DNA of 64,000 bases, from NCBI GenBank assembly GCA_033398695.1, contig CM065816.1:131599358-131663357 (forward strand), given 5' to 3'. The notes beneath the pieces were generated by a model. It worked only from the letters and a program-made list of their open reading frames with translations. It made no database searches and had not been told where the DNA came from. Origin of the DNA: Orobanche coerulescens. Its lineage: Eukaryota; Streptophyta; Magnoliopsida; Lamiales; Orobanchaceae. Shown one piece after another: positions 23,389 through 35,797 of the stretch. Within the stretch, counting starts at the first letter, position 1; every line of letters starts with the position of its first letter. A program made the position numbers and the translations under genes.

Positions 23389-23753
23389 TGTCACGGGATG
23401 GGAGATCCGAAGCCCGCGCGGCGTCCCGAGGCCCCTCACGCCCCGAGACCAGCCTATCCCACATACACATGCCAACTGGTTTCGCCCTGCCATGAGCTCA
23501 TCAGGGAGACGACAGTAGCCCCTGACCAGTTGTGCCCTACCCGCAACGATCCCCTTCATAGTCAAGTCCTCGACCAGCGACAAGCTCTCCGGACTAAACC
23601 AGGTCGGCATGCATGACTCGGCCAGACCGATGCATCTGGGCAAACAACGCCTTAACGCTAATGTCGCCCACTTTACCTCTCTTGTGGCAAGCTAACCAGA
23701 AGGTACACCTCATTTGGATGGTCAACACGGACATGACATATCGGGTCGTGACA
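23389..23753 (-). repeat. 5' LTR of the TRIM
   Basis: 365 bp, equal in length to the other LTR and differing by scattered substitutions. Its inner end is two bases from the primer site. Confidence 0.92.
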
Positions 23754-23861
23754 GTATGCTAACTAGGGTAAATAACGCGTCACAGTGGAGCCAGTGGACT
23801 TTTTCAAACCACGGGGATCAATTTTTGGCGAGTATACAAATGAACGATTCAGCCCCTGATA

Positions 23862-24282
23862 TAGGGCTGAGAATTTAGGATCGGGAAATCCCGAGTTCCG
23901 GTCCCGTCCCGAGTCCCGACGGGAAATGGGACCCCGAGTCCCGAATTTTACGGGATCGGGACCGGGACCAGGACCTGAGATTTTGGTAATTTCGGGACTC
24001 GGGAGTCCCGAGTCCCGATCGGGACTATCCCAAAGTCCTGATTAAAATTTCTAATTTCAATCAATTTTTTTTCTGATTTCGGGACATTTCGGGACATTTC
24101 AGGACATTTCGTAAAATTATCCTCGGGATCGGGACCGGGACCGGGACTTCCATTTATCCCATTTCGAAATCGGGACTCCCGAAGTCCCGAAAGGGACCGG
24201 GACCACCAAATTGGTGATTTTTGGGACCGGGACAATCGGGACTCGGGACCGGGACCTTGGGATGTCCCGATTCTCAGCCCTA
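23862..24282. mobile_element. hAT-type MITE rich in GGGAC/GTCCC (421 bp)
   Basis: Perfect 8-bp target duplication CCCTGATA (23854-23861 and 24283-24290) and terminal inverted repeats TAGGGCTGAGAAT / ATTCTCAGCCCTA. The interior is made of many GGGACCGGGAC and GGGACTCGGGA words in both orientations, so a single strand could fold extensively. There is no coding capacity; ORFs across it are repeat artefacts. Confidence 0.93.
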
Positions 24283-24481
24283 CCCTGATACCTTACTTTA
24301 GTACGGAAAACTGTAATGGTTGTGTCTACGTACGCTGGACAGAGTAGCGTACCTAATGGGCGGGGCAGTAGCCTTTGAACTCCTATAGACTGAACCTTGT
24401 GTACGCTGCTGAATGGATATAACATACATAGGAGCTGGTAGCGTACGCTATAATGAACAGATAACGTATGTTAATTATTGT

Positions 24482-26128
24482 TGTCTTTAAACTTTAATAC
24501 CCGCAAGCGCACGATTCGTTCGATGTAGATATGCGGTGCAAGGACGATTCCACATGAAGGACTATGATAGTGAAGTAAAAATATTTATATCGTATTACCA
24601 AATTATATTAAAATTCTAACCTAGTCCCAAATAATATGATTGTTGAATGGTTGTAATAATTGCATTAAATAATAATTTTTAATTAAATTTTAGATAAATA
24701 GATTTATCAAGAATTTACTATAGTGTAGAATCCACCAATGTCTATTTATTATTTATTTTTGATATTAGTTCCAAGAAAACAGGGAATAAATTTTGAAATC
24801 AATCTCACTGTTTTCCTTTAGATTTAAAAATAAGTACAAAATTATAATTCAAATATAGATTTCCTTCGCTTGAAAAGTGTAATTTCTAATTTAATGAAAA
24901 ATAAATAATCAAATAAATCAACTAATATCAATAATCACAAAGTAACGAGGAATGTATAACTATAAAAAATACATGGTATAATTAATGAAATAATATTCCC
25001 CTATTGAAGCGAAAATCATAATCATTAAAACATATAGTTTGAATTATTATATAAATATTGATAATAATTTAGACATGGTTTTAATATAACTCCAGTAAAA
25101 AAAATTACTCACTCATAATAACATAAATAAATAAATATTTCATAATATTATTTCCAAATACTCCAGTACAAAATATTTTCTCTCTCTCTAACAATATCAT
25201 CTCTCTATTCTTTCTTCTATTCCCCCCTTTTCCTCTCAACCTCCTCTCCTTTGGTACTACAATTTTAGAAATTTTTAATACAACTAAATAATAAATAACT
25301 TACACTAAATAATAAATAAACTTATCACTAATTATTTTAATACAACACTCATCAATAGTACACCTCCAAATAAATATGAAAATCACCCCACAACCATTCG
25401 ATTCGATCTACCTCGTCATCAGCTGACGTGGCGCTTTTCTGACGTGCGCGTGTGAATCATGTCGAATTGGTGATTTTGGACGGGTATATGTACAACACGC
25501 GCGGGTGGTGCGGCTGGCCAAAAATGTCCAGCTGGGTTTTGCGGACGTGTGATGCCACGTGGCGCCTTTTGAGTGGTTTAGTTTTGCTTGCATGTGCTCG
25601 TCTCGTGGTCCTACTAACGTGGAAGCTGACGTGTATTGACACGCATGCTTGTCGATGTCATGGATGATGTCACTATATAGTTGACTAGGCTTGTCCAATC
25701 CGGTTTTGTTACGTGGCACGATATCATTGGTCCGTGTGTTTAATTATCCTTCAAACTTCGAACGGCCACAACTTCTTCATACGAACTCGGATTTGAGTGA
25801 ATTTTATTTCAAAACAATCATATCCACGAGATGAATAAAATGATACCACTCATATATATGTTTGGATTCTGCAAAAAATATCACCTTTGAACCAATTGAT
25901 ATGTCTTGTACCGGTTGGTTAACCTGTAGATATAATTTACTTCTAATTAATTACCAAATTGATATGTCCTATACCGATTGGTTAACCTCAAGATATAATT
26001 TACTTCTAATGCCCAAAATAACAAAAAATATAGAGTATAAATATAAAGTGAAAATTATAAATTATCACACAAAATACACAAATATATATAAAATACTAAT
26101 AAAAATACTATTAGAAATATATCAAACA
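24482..26128 (-). repeat. Probable 3' LTR of the Athila/Tat-like element
   Basis: TG at 24482 and CA at 26128, next to a minus-strand purine tract TAAGTGTGGGAGAATT that is typical before Athila/Tat LTRs. It contains a CCCGCAAGCGCACGA word near 24501, seen at LTR ends of such elements. Also present are an AT-rich middle, a G-box-like ACGTG cluster (25420-25720) and a ~62-bp duplicated segment (about 25895-26010). The second LTR is not visible, so the borders are provisional. Confidence 0.55.
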
Positions 26129-27084
26129 AATTCTCCCACACTTATCTTTTGAACGTCCTAGGGCAAATCTTATACCCGAGTAATAATACTCATATGTTGA
26201 AAAATTTATGGCAAAACTAATATCAAGAGAGAATAAGTAATCTTGACCCGTATGAGATCAGAGAAAAAAATAGGATGCCCACCAAATTCTAACAACTTCA
26301 TTGAGACTCGAATGCAAAAAGATTCAATACCCCACGGTGGATGTCACTCTCCACTCAAGTGTATATACAGATATTTGAAAGAGTTCACTCATATCAAAAC
26401 ATAATGTTCATTTTCATATGCTTGGTCAAAAGTCAAATATCCACTACTAAAAAGGATAAACTCATGCATAAATCAAAAGGTCTTTCTTTTGGTTGTAACG
26501 TGGCTTTGGGTATGGGCAGGATACCGGAAAATTATGAGATTTGCTAGCCAAGATCACTTGTGAATTTAGATGTGCTACAAATCTTACAAATAACAATCCA
26601 CATCCCCTCTTTTGATATGAAAGATCTCAAACCATCATTCTCAAGTTATTCTGTACTTCTCCAAAGTAATTGAATATCCATTTGACAAGGTCATACTCTT
26701 ATGTAAGAAAAAGTATGTCGATGGATCTTCTAGAAAGAATTATGTATTACTTAAAGGATAGTTCAAGTGTTATTCTATATATAGATAATGATGATTTTCG
26801 CACTTGACCTCCCGCTCTTTTTGGCCGTTTTTTTTGCCTTTATTTATATTTCTCTTTTATTCGATTCAATACTCCAATGTACTTCAAACCCTTTCAGTTT
26901 CAATGAAGGTTTCTGATCTTCACAATACTTTTATGAACATCGATCCCTATTTATCACACATCTAGTTCACAATTAAATCTTTGACCAAAGGGTGCAAATG
27001 GATGAGTCATCAACAAGAACGGATAGTGGCAAAAGTAATGTGATTGATCAAAGAAATAGGCTAAGGCTCAATGGGGATTCTAAG
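26129..27084 (-). other. Non-coding 3' region of the Athila/Tat-like element
   Basis: AT-rich and without a credible ORF. It continues after gypsy-2 at 35798. Confidence 0.5.
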
Positions 27085-29115
27085 TGTAACACCCCCAAGT
27101 TATTCAGGGTATATTACAGCGCCGTGAGCCCCGCCATGGGACCTACAAGGCCAATCATACGCGGAACTACAAATCTTAACCGAGAAGGTCCAAATACAAT
27201 GAAATGAAGGACAATACAAAGGGTATTCAAACCATATCCAATGTATTCAAATACATCACAACACAAAATCAATACCTCGACAACACATGCCGGAACATCA
27301 AGGAAACTGAAAAATAATAATCGAGTATTCAATAACCATTCCAGTACAACAACACATAATGGAGGAACACAAAATATAACCGGAGATAAGACACAGTATA
27401 ACGCATGCCCATCATCTTCATGCCGACCCGATACCTACCTGTCCGCTCTCCTGGAACCTGAAATACATAAAAAGTATTTCTTTCATAAAGGGGTTAGCCG
27501 TCGAATAGCTAGTGCAAGTATATCGAATATGAAATATAATACTCCTCGACAATAAAGTAACAGTAACCATCAATTTATCATTTCAAGACTAGTATTCTGG
27601 AATAACTAAATCTCATAGCATCATATTAATACATACATGATCAACCGTGGAACCGCACCAGAGGCTACGGAACCCCCAGAGGACCCGTCGGTCCGTCCCA
27701 TAGTGGTTAACTCATATTATCCGTGGAATTGCACCAGAGGCTACAAAACCCTCAGAGGACTCGTCGGACCGCCCCAGAGTGGATATAAACAATCATGCCA
27801 TTCATATATCTTACTTTCAAAGTCGAGAACGTACAATCATAAATATATACTTGCCTTTGAGACATCGAGAAATCAAACGGAAAAGAGTATGGTTCGGTAG
27901 GTCCAAGAACGCACTTCCGGTACCTAAACGATTCGCAAGGGATATGATAATCAATAATCCATACTGATAACTCATGAAGAAACTCCCGAAACTCGTCTAC
28001 GATTCACGAAACTACAAGGGTAAACAACTAGAGGTTGGAAAATCACCTAAATCCTCACAAGTCTGAACACGGCACAAACCAATCCGTAAAATCGTAAGGA
28101 AAACATAGATATGGGGTAGATAAATCATAATCTCATGGTTCTCAAGCTTCACAATGGATAAATCGGACGAATCGAAGAAAATCCCCAAAATTCCCAAAAT
28201 TATGGTTCTAAGCATTCTTACCTTGATTTGGAAGATAGAATGGATTGGATGTTGTGAAATATTTGTTATCCGACCAAAGATGTTGATATATGAAGAAGAA
28301 TCGCCTCCAAACTCCCCGAATCTCCCAAATCCCGCTGCTTCCGATCAGAAATGTGAAATGGATGAAAATAATGACGAGTGGAAGTCAACTGTCTAATATA
28401 TACTGTGCCCAGTTTAGCGCACGCTACGCCTCAATATTAGCGTGCGCTAGCGGGGTCACCGGGTAGACCAGTGGCTTCTGCAAGCCTCGTTAGCGTACAT
28501 TAGGTATACTATTGCGTGCGCGAATCAACTTCCTTTAGCGTGCGCTAGCCGATAGTTAGCGTGCGCTACCTCGGAGTTGGTGTCTAGAAATTAGAGTCCA
28601 GAACCTACTGTCCTATGCCCTGCTCGAGTCTTAGCGTGCGCTACGCAACACATATAGTGTGCGCAAGCCGAAGCCTAGCGTACGTTACCTGATAGTCCAG
28701 ATAGTCTGCAAACCTCACTGTCTCTGCTGACCCAGCTCGTTAGCATGCACTACAGACTTATTAGCACGCGCTACTGACCACGAATAGCGTGCGCTAGTTA
28801 ACTCCTAGCGTGCGCTAACTGCTAGTCTAGAGAGCAGAATTAGCTACTGCCTCTGCCCTGTCTGGTCCCTTAGCGCACGCTAAGGCTCAAATCTAGCGTG
28901 CACTACTCAAGAAGAATTAGCGTGCGTTAGCCTAGGCCTAGCGTGTGCTATCTCTCTGATGCAGAACACTTCCGAAAGGTCTAAACAATACGATCATGAT
29001 CCAAACAAGGTACAAAACTCTATAATAACATCGACAACATCACAAAGAGTTTACAGAGCGACAAAATAGGAAGAACGTCAAGGTCAAACAGTCAATAAAA
29101 AGTACGGGTATTACA
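27085..29115 (-). repeat. 3' LTR of gypsy-2
   Basis: TGTAACACCCCCAAG to GTACGGGTATTACA. The adjoining minus-strand purine tract TTTAGAGGGGGAGAA lies at 29130-29116. Contains a two-copy repeat (27640-27782), a TATA box and a palindrome array. Confidence 0.95.
28390..28955 (-). promoter_or_regulatory. U3 palindrome array and TATA box, gypsy-2 3' LTR
   Basis: About twenty TAGCGTGCGCTA-like units between 28416 and 28955. On the minus strand they end next to a TATATATT box at about 28403-28396, the same arrangement as in gypsy-1. Confidence 0.75.
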
Positions 29116-30578
29116 TTCTCCCCCTCTAAAAAGAAGTTTCGTCCCAAAACTTAAGAAATAAAAAGTTTGGGGGTACTCCGGACGCATCTTCTCTTCCGTC
29201 TCCCAAGTCGCCTCCTCGATTCCATGTCTCGACCATTTCAATTTAACCAACGGGATGGTTTTATGCCGAAGTTGTTTCTCATGATGTTCAAGGATCTTCA
29301 CAGGTCTCTCTAGAAAGGTAATATCCTCGGCTACGTCAAATCTCACTATAGTCGATAACATGACTCAGACCCGACACGTACTTTCTCAACTGAGACACAT
29401 GAAAAACACTATGGACGTGACTCAAAGCTGGAGGCAACACCAAGTGATCAGCTAAATCTCCAATCCTATCCAAAATCTCGAAAGGTCCGATATACCTCGA
29501 ACTAAGTTTCCCCTTTTTCCCGAAGCGGAAAACCCCTCTAATCGGTGACACCTTGAGTAGAACATGATCCCCCACTTCGAACTCCAAAGGTCGACGACGA
29601 GTATCAACATAAGACTTCTGACGGCTCTTGGCAGTCAGCAACCGGTCCCGGATAATAGAAATCTTTTCCTTAGTCTCCATCAACATATTCGGCTCCATTC
29701 CGATTAGCTCCGAAGCATCGTCCCAGCATAATGGAAACCTACATCGCCTACCATAAAGTGCCTCGAACGGTGCCATTTTGATCGATACATGCCAACTATT
29801 GTTGTAGGCAAATTCGATCAACGACAAACGAAGCTCCCAATCATTACTCCAGTCTAGGGCACAAGGCTGCAACATATCCTCCAACGTCTGAATCGTCCTC
29901 TCCGTCTGACCGTCTGACTGAGGATGAAAGGACGTGCTCAATCTCAACTCAGTACCCAAATCCTGATAAAAAGCCTGCCAAAAATGCGATACGAAATGAC
30001 CATCTCGATCAGAAATAATGGTCTTGGGGACACCGTGCAATCTCACAATCTCATCTATAAAAGTTCGAGCCAATCTCTCTGGTCCCCAAGTATCCTTAAT
30101 ACCCAAGAAGTGTGCAGACTTGGTCAACCGATCGACAATTACCCAAATCATATTCATTCTGGCTCTAGTACTCGGCATGCCAGTGATAAAATCCATAGAG
30201 ATGTCTTCCCACTTCCACTCGGGAATGGGAAGCGGCTTCAGCAACCCCGCCTCGTTGATGTTCGATCTTGACTTGTTGACACGTCAAGCACCGTAGTACG
30301 AATTCCGTGACATCTTTCTTCATGTTATTCCACCAAAAATTTCGCTTCAGGTCCTTGTACATCTTACTCGTTCCGGGATGGATTGTGTAAGGCGTAGTAT
30401 GAGCTTCTCGGAGAATTATCTGCCTCAACTCTAGATCATTCGGAACACAAAGACTACCCTGGAATCTTAGAATACTATCCTCGTGAACCATAAAGCCAGG
30501 GGCTTTTCTTTTAATTACATCTTCCTTGAGTTGAGAGGTCATCGGGTCACTCCACTGTTTCCCTTTTGATATCGTCAA
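29092..30578 (-). pseudogene. gypsy-2 integrase and chromodomain (broken)
   Basis: The zinc finger HPGTSKMY..CLTCQQVK lies at about 30400-30285, followed by a frameshift. The core has acids in ISMDFITG (about 30195), ISDRDGHF (30015) and QTERTIQTLEDML (about 29905). It ends in a chromodomain (LRHKTIPLVKLKW, EEATW; 29290-29190) after a frameshift near 29340. The normal stop is lost, so the frame reads through the purine tract into the LTR and stops at 29092. Confidence 0.9.
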
Positions 30579-30660
30579 CCAAGGATGAAGTAATTTCGAG
30601 AGTGCACAGTTGTCCCTGTATTCTCGGAAGCCAAACTTCTATTCCTTGCTCGATTAAATC

Positions 30661-31974
30661 CTATTGAATCTTTGTCTGAGAAGTAAGAACCTCAAGCATT
30701 TGAAGCGATGCCGATTTGCGACTCAAAGCATCCGCGACGACATTGACTTTTCCTGTGTGGTAAAGAATTTCCAAATCATAATCCTTTATCAACTCTAACC
30801 AATGTCTCTGTCTCATATTCAGCTCTTTCTGACTGAAAATATACTTTAGGCTCTTGTGATTAGTATAAATCCGACACGGAGAACCATACAAATATTATCG
30901 CCAAATCTTGAGTGTGAAGACAATCGCGGCCAACTCCAAATCGTGAGTAGGACAGTTCATCTCATACGGCTTCAGTTTTCGTGACGCAAAAGCTATCGTC
31001 TTATCATGTTGCATAAGCGCACATCCAAGACCTTGACCCGAAGCGTCACTATAAACTGCAAATCCATCACTACCATGTGGTAAAGCTAGAATCGGCGCTG
31101 AGGTCAAACATCTCTTCAGCTCATCGAAGATCTGTTCTCTCTCAGCCGTCCAAACAAACTTTTCTGTCTTCTGGAGTAATTTCGTAAGTGGCTGAGTGAG
31201 TTTCGAGAACCCCTCGACAAACCAACGATAATACCTAGCAAGGCCCAAAAAGCTACGAACTTCCTTAACATTTTTAGGCGGTGTCCAATCTAGCACTGCC
31301 TCAATCTTCTGTGGGTCTACACGAACCCCTTCAGACGAAATCACATGGCCGAGAAACATTACTTATTCCAACCAGAACTCACATTTCGAGAATTTTGCAT
31401 AGAGGTGCTCGGTTCTCAAAATATCTAGTACCAAACGCAAGTGTCGGGCATGTTCCTCCTTATCTCGAGAATAGATCAAAATGTCGTTAATAAAGACGAC
31501 TACACACCTGTCGAGGCACTCGATGAATATCTTGTTCATTAACTACATGAATACTGCCGGTGCATTAGTCAATCCAAAAGGCATAACTACAAATTCATAA
31601 TGCCCGTATCTTATCCGAAATGCAGCCTTCAGAACATCGGACTCTCTCACCCTAAGATGATAGTACCCTGATCTCAAATCAATTTTCCAGAAAACTGCAA
31701 CCCCCTGCAACTGATCAAATAAATCGTCTATACGAGACAAAGGATACTTGTTCTTGATGGTCACTTTGTTCAGCTCACGGTAGTCGATGCACAAATGTAG
31801 TGAACCATCCTTCTTCCTCACAAAAAGGACAGGTGCGCCCCAAGACGAAGCGCTCGGTCTGATGTACCATTTCTCCAATAATTCTCCCAGTTTACTCTTT
31901 AATTCTTGCATCTCGGAAGGTGCCATCCTATAAGGTGCCTTAGAAATCGGAGCCGCATCAGGCTCTAAATCCAC
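30661..31974 (-). pseudogene. gypsy-2 reverse transcriptase and RNase H (broken)
   Basis: RT begins with [13 protein letters not shown] and [23 protein letters not shown], then a [17 protein letters not shown] block. The catalytic motif reads FINDILIYS instead of FIDD (about 31505), losing an essential Asp. RNase H (31359-30661) shows [18 protein letters not shown] and ADALSRK. Stops at about 31542, 31360, 30894 and 30660. Confidence 0.9.
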
Positions 31975-32037
31975 AGTAAATTCTATCTCTCGATCTGGCG
32001 GTAATCCCGATAGGTCATCCTCGAAAACATCGAAATA

Positions 32038-33527
32038 CTAATTAACAACCGGAATTGAAGAGAAATCGACTTCGTTCCCTTCCGTCTTCAAAGCATAACA
32101 CCAATAGCCCGTGCAACCTTTATTCAAAAGTTTTACGGTCTTCATGGCGCTGATAAGCAACTTAGATTGGCCCGTCTTACATCCCAGAAATGAGTACTTG
32201 GATTCTTCTTCAGTCATTATGATGATAATCTTAGTACGGTAATTCATAATCGCTTGGTGATTATTAAGCCAATCCTCGCCGAGGATCACATCCTCGCCTT
32301 CCATATCAACTACAATCAAATTTGATAACAAATCAATACCTCCAGCGTTCTGACCCTGTCCCCAGACCCTGCCGTAACTCTGCTGAGACTGATCAAAAGA
32401 TTGCCGCTGATTCACACCTTGATCTAGTGGCGCTGGTGCAGAAGCCCGAGTGTCTAGAGTCTGATTTGGTTCGGAACAATAAGCCACTCTATGTCCCATC
32501 TGTCCGCAAGTGTTACACTTCAACGGTGGGAAATTGCATTCCAAATTAACGTGGCCTGGACGACCACAATTATAGCAAGTTACCGGGCGAGCTGAGGTGC
32601 CCGGAGCAGAACGGAAACTCCTCTTTCCTTTAGTAGAACGTGACAACTACCCGGTGGAATGGTTAGTCGTCTGAGGCCTCTGGAAGTTTCCACTCTTAGA
32701 GCCAGAAAAATTTCCCGCAATCTTCTGCTTCTTTGTTTCTTCGTTGGTATCATTGTCGGGGCTTAGCATGTCATGGGCCAAAGCTCTGTCCTGATATTCC
32801 TTCAACGTGGTGCAAGCAAATCTGGCCATGTTCAGCCATAAGTCCATATTCATCCGCATATCAAAGTGACGGATCTTATCACGCTCGTTTCGCACTTGAT
32901 CCTTCACGTGGATCAATTGTTGGTTGTACTCCACGATTGCCTGCGAAACGAGAATGTTCTGCGGCTTAGACTCGAAAAAGGCTCGGATTCGGCCTTCTTG
33001 CACTGGCCAAGGACAAAACTCGGCCTCCAAAAGCTCTTTAAACTCTTCCCACGTAGCAACATGATCCTGTGGCTTGATAACTTTCCACCACGTGGCGGCC
33101 TCCTTGGTGAGGAAATACTGAGCAATCGGTACTTTCCTTGCTTTGGGACAATCAACCGCTTCGAAAATTTTCTCTAACTCTGCTAGCCAATCCTCCCAAC
33201 CTAACGGGTCTGTGGCACCGCCAAACTATGGAGGGTGCATACGGATTATATTTTGAAGCAAGGCATCCGTTGTTGGGTTCGGATTGTTCAACTGAACGGC
33301 TTGGGCCAAGATGGTCATCTAGTTAGCCAATTGTTGAAGTACGTTCGCAACTCCAACATCCGCACTGTTCCCTTGGCCAGTCGACTGGTCATGCTGACTT
33401 CGGTGTCAGGATGCACCGAGTTAGATAGGCTGGGTTTGGTCGATCCCGCAACGGAACTGAGGGAAATGGCCATGCCACGTCCTCGTCTATGTCCACGACC
33501 ACGACCTCGTCCCCTACCAGCTGACAT
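32038..33527 (-). pseudogene. gypsy-2 gag with two zinc knuckles, protease core deleted
   Basis: Starts MSAGRGRGRGRG (33527). Capsid pieces are at 33030-32647 and the knuckles CYNCGRPGHVNLEC and CNTCGQMGHRVAYC at about 32580-32475. After the Gln-rich spacer the frame jumps from GQGQNAGG to LSNLIVVDMEGEDVILGEDWL. Compared with gypsy-3 some 85 residues, including the DTGAS active site, are missing without a frame change. Stops at 33315 and 32647. Confidence 0.85.
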
Positions 33528-33566
33528 ACTGAAGAGCACACGAGGCATGTAAGTACAATTCATCAA

Positions 33567-33743
33567 AGTGACCGATTCTCAAAAAATATCAATTCAGAGG
33601 CAAGGCGATTAAGGAAACACCAGAAGAGTAAGAGGTCTTACAAGTACTGGTCGTACTGTGATGATGACAAAGTAGTGATATTGTATACAGACGATGACTC
33701 AATCGACCCAAAAGACCGACAACCTAGGTATCCATAGACCTAA
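33567..33743 (-). other. 5' leader of gypsy-2
   Basis: Short untranslated stretch between the primer site and gag; nothing else seen. Confidence 0.6.
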
Positions 33744-33755
33744 GCTCTGATACCA
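33744..33755 (-). other. Primer binding site of gypsy-2
   Basis: Minus strand TGGTATCAGAGC, complementary to initiator-Met tRNA, five bases from the LTR. Confidence 0.9.
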
Positions 33756-33760
33756 TATTC

Positions 33761-35792
33761 TGTAACACCCCCAAGTTATTCAGGATATATTACAGCACCG
33801 TGAACCCAGCCATGGGACCCGTAAGGCTAACCATACGCGGAACTATAAATCTTGACCGAGAAGGTCCAAATAAAATGAAATGAAGAACAATACAAAGGGT
33901 ATTCAAGCCATATCCAATGTATCCAAATACATCACGACACAAAATCAATACCTCGGCAACACAGGCCGGAATATCAAGGAAATTGAAAAACAATACTCGA
34001 GTATTCAATAACCATTCCAGTACAACAACATTGAATGGAGGAACACAAAATATAACCGGAGATAAGACATAGTATCACACTTGCCCATCATCTTCATGCC
34101 GACCCGATACCTGCCTGTTTGCTCTCCTGGAACCAGAAATACATAAAAAGTATTTCCCCCCATAAAGGGATTAGCCGTCGAATAGCTAGTGCAAGTATAT
34201 CGAAGATGAAATATAATACTCCTCGACAATAAAGTAACAGTAACCGTCAATTCATCATTTCAAGACTAGTGTTGCGGAATAACTAAATCTCATAGCATCA
34301 CATCAATACATACATGATCAACCGTGGAACCGCACCAGAGGCTACGGAACCCTCAGAGGACCCGTCGGTCCGTCCAAGAGTGGTTAACTCATATTATCCG
34401 TGAAATCACACAAGAGGCTACGAAACCCTCAGAGGACCCGTCGGCCCGTCCCAGAGTGGATATAAACAATCATGCCATTCAAATATCTTACTTTGAAAGT
34501 CGATAACGTACAATCATAAATATATACTTGCCTTTGAGACATCGAGAAATCGAACGGAAAAGAGTATGAGTTCGGTAGGTCTAAGAACGCATTTCCGGTA
34601 CCCAAACAATTCGCAAGGGATATGATAATAAATAATCCATACTTATAACTCACGAAGAAACTCCCAAAACTCATCTACGATTCACGAAACTATAAGGGTA
34701 AACAACTAGAGGTTGGAAAATCACCCAAACCCTCACAAGTACGAACATGGCACAAACCAATCCGTAAAATCATAAGGGAAACATAGATATGGGGTAGATA
34801 AATCATTATATCAAGGTTCTCAAGCTTCACAATGGATAAATCGGACGAATATAAGAAAATCCCCAAAATTCCCAAAATTAGGGTTCTAGGCATTCTTACC
34901 TTGATTTGGAAGATAGAATGGATTGGATGTTTTGAAATCTTTGTTATCCAACCAAAGATGTTGATATCTAAAGAAGGATCGCCTCCAAACTCCCCGAATC
35001 GACCAAATACCGCTGCTCCCGATCGAAAATGTGAAAAGGATGAAAATAATGACGAGTGGAAGTCAACTGTCCAATATATACTGTGCCCAGTCTAGTGCAC
35101 GCTACGCCTCAATATTAGCGTGCGCTAGCGGGGTGACCAGCCAGTCCAGTGGCTTCTGCCAGCCTCGTTAGCGTGCGTTAGGTATACTGTTGCATACGCT
35201 AATTGCCTTCCTTTAGCGTGCGCTAGCCGATAGTTAGCGTGCGCTACCTGGGAGTTGGTGTCCAGAAATTTGAGTCCAGAACCTACTGTCCTCTGCCCTG
35301 CTCGAGTCTTAGCATGTTCTGCTGTGATAGCTAGCGTGCGCTACACAACACACATAGCGTGCGCTAGCCAAAGCCTAGCGTACATTACCTAATATTCCAG
35401 ATAATCTGAAAACCTCACTGCCTCTGCCGACCCAGCTCGTTAGCGTGCGCTACGGACGTGTTAGCGCGCGCTACTGACCACGAATAGCGTGCGCTAGTTA
35501 ACTCCTAGCGTGCGCTAACTGCTAGTCCATAGAGCAGAATTAGCTACTGCCTCTGCCCTGTCTAGTCCCTTAGCGCGCGCTACTCAAGAAGAATTAGCGT
35601 GCATTAGCCTAAGCCTAGCGTGGGCTATCTCTCTGACCCAAAACACTTCCGAAAGGTCTAAACAATACGATCATGATCTAAACATGGTACGAAACTCTAT
35701 AACAACAACGACAACATCATAAAGAGTTCACAGAGCGACAAAATAGGAAGAACAGCATGGTCAAACAGTCAATAAAAAGTACGGGTATTACA
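33761..35792 (-). repeat. 5' LTR of gypsy-2
   Basis: 2032 bp, nearly collinear with 27085-29115. The two-copy repeat is at 34320-34460. The palindrome array is shorter or altered in places. Confidence 0.95.
35070..35632 (-). promoter_or_regulatory. U3 palindrome array and TATA box, gypsy-2 5' LTR
   Basis: About twenty TAGCGTGCGCTA-like units (35094-35632), with the TATATATT box at about 35081-35074 on the minus strand. Confidence 0.75.
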
Positions 35793-35797
35793 CTAAG

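Larger units (their letters stand above)
22428..23753 (-). mobile_element. TRIM (miniature LTR retrotransposon), complete, 1326 bp
   Basis: Two 365-bp LTRs (TGTCACGGG...TCGTGACA) flank a 596-bp non-coding interior. On the minus strand the interior starts with a primer site TGGTATCGGAGCC (23386-23374) and ends with a purine tract (22801-22793). A 4-bp duplication GTAT flanks it. The ORFs that cross it are not transposon genes. The element would need proteins supplied by others. Confidence 0.92.
22290..24481. repeat. Old gypsy LTR relic with palindrome units, interrupted
   Basis: Outside the two younger insertions, the pieces 22290-22427, 23758-23861 and 24291-24481 contain scattered units related to TAGCGYRCGCTA (for example GGTAGCGTACGCTATAA at about 24437). 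This matches the U3 arrays of the gypsy-1, -2 and -3 LTRs. LTR borders are no longer recognisable. Confidence 0.5.
27085..35792 (-). mobile_element. Tekay-like gypsy chromovirus (gypsy-2), complete ends, 8708 bp
   Basis: Two LTRs of 2031 and 2032 bp, flanked by a perfect 5-bp target duplication CTAAG (27080-27084 and 35793-35797). Primer site at 33755-33744. Coding order is gag, (deleted protease), RT, RNase H, integrase, chromodomain. Coding regions are broken, but LTRs are very similar, indicating a relatively recent insertion. Confidence 0.95.

Noticed and set aside
22392..23643. Several overlapping 60-113 aa ORFs
   Set aside because: They lie in the LTRs and GC-rich interior of the TRIM on both strands, with no family motif. 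They are by-products of base composition.
23948..24425. Arg/Pro/Ser-rich ORFs of about 100 aa
   Set aside because: They read through the GGGAC repeats of a MITE and have low-complexity repeats only.
25408..25719. 103-aa ORF and overlapping ORFs on both strands
   Set aside because: They overlap the ACGTG-rich part of an LTR; no homology that I recognise and competing frames on both strands.
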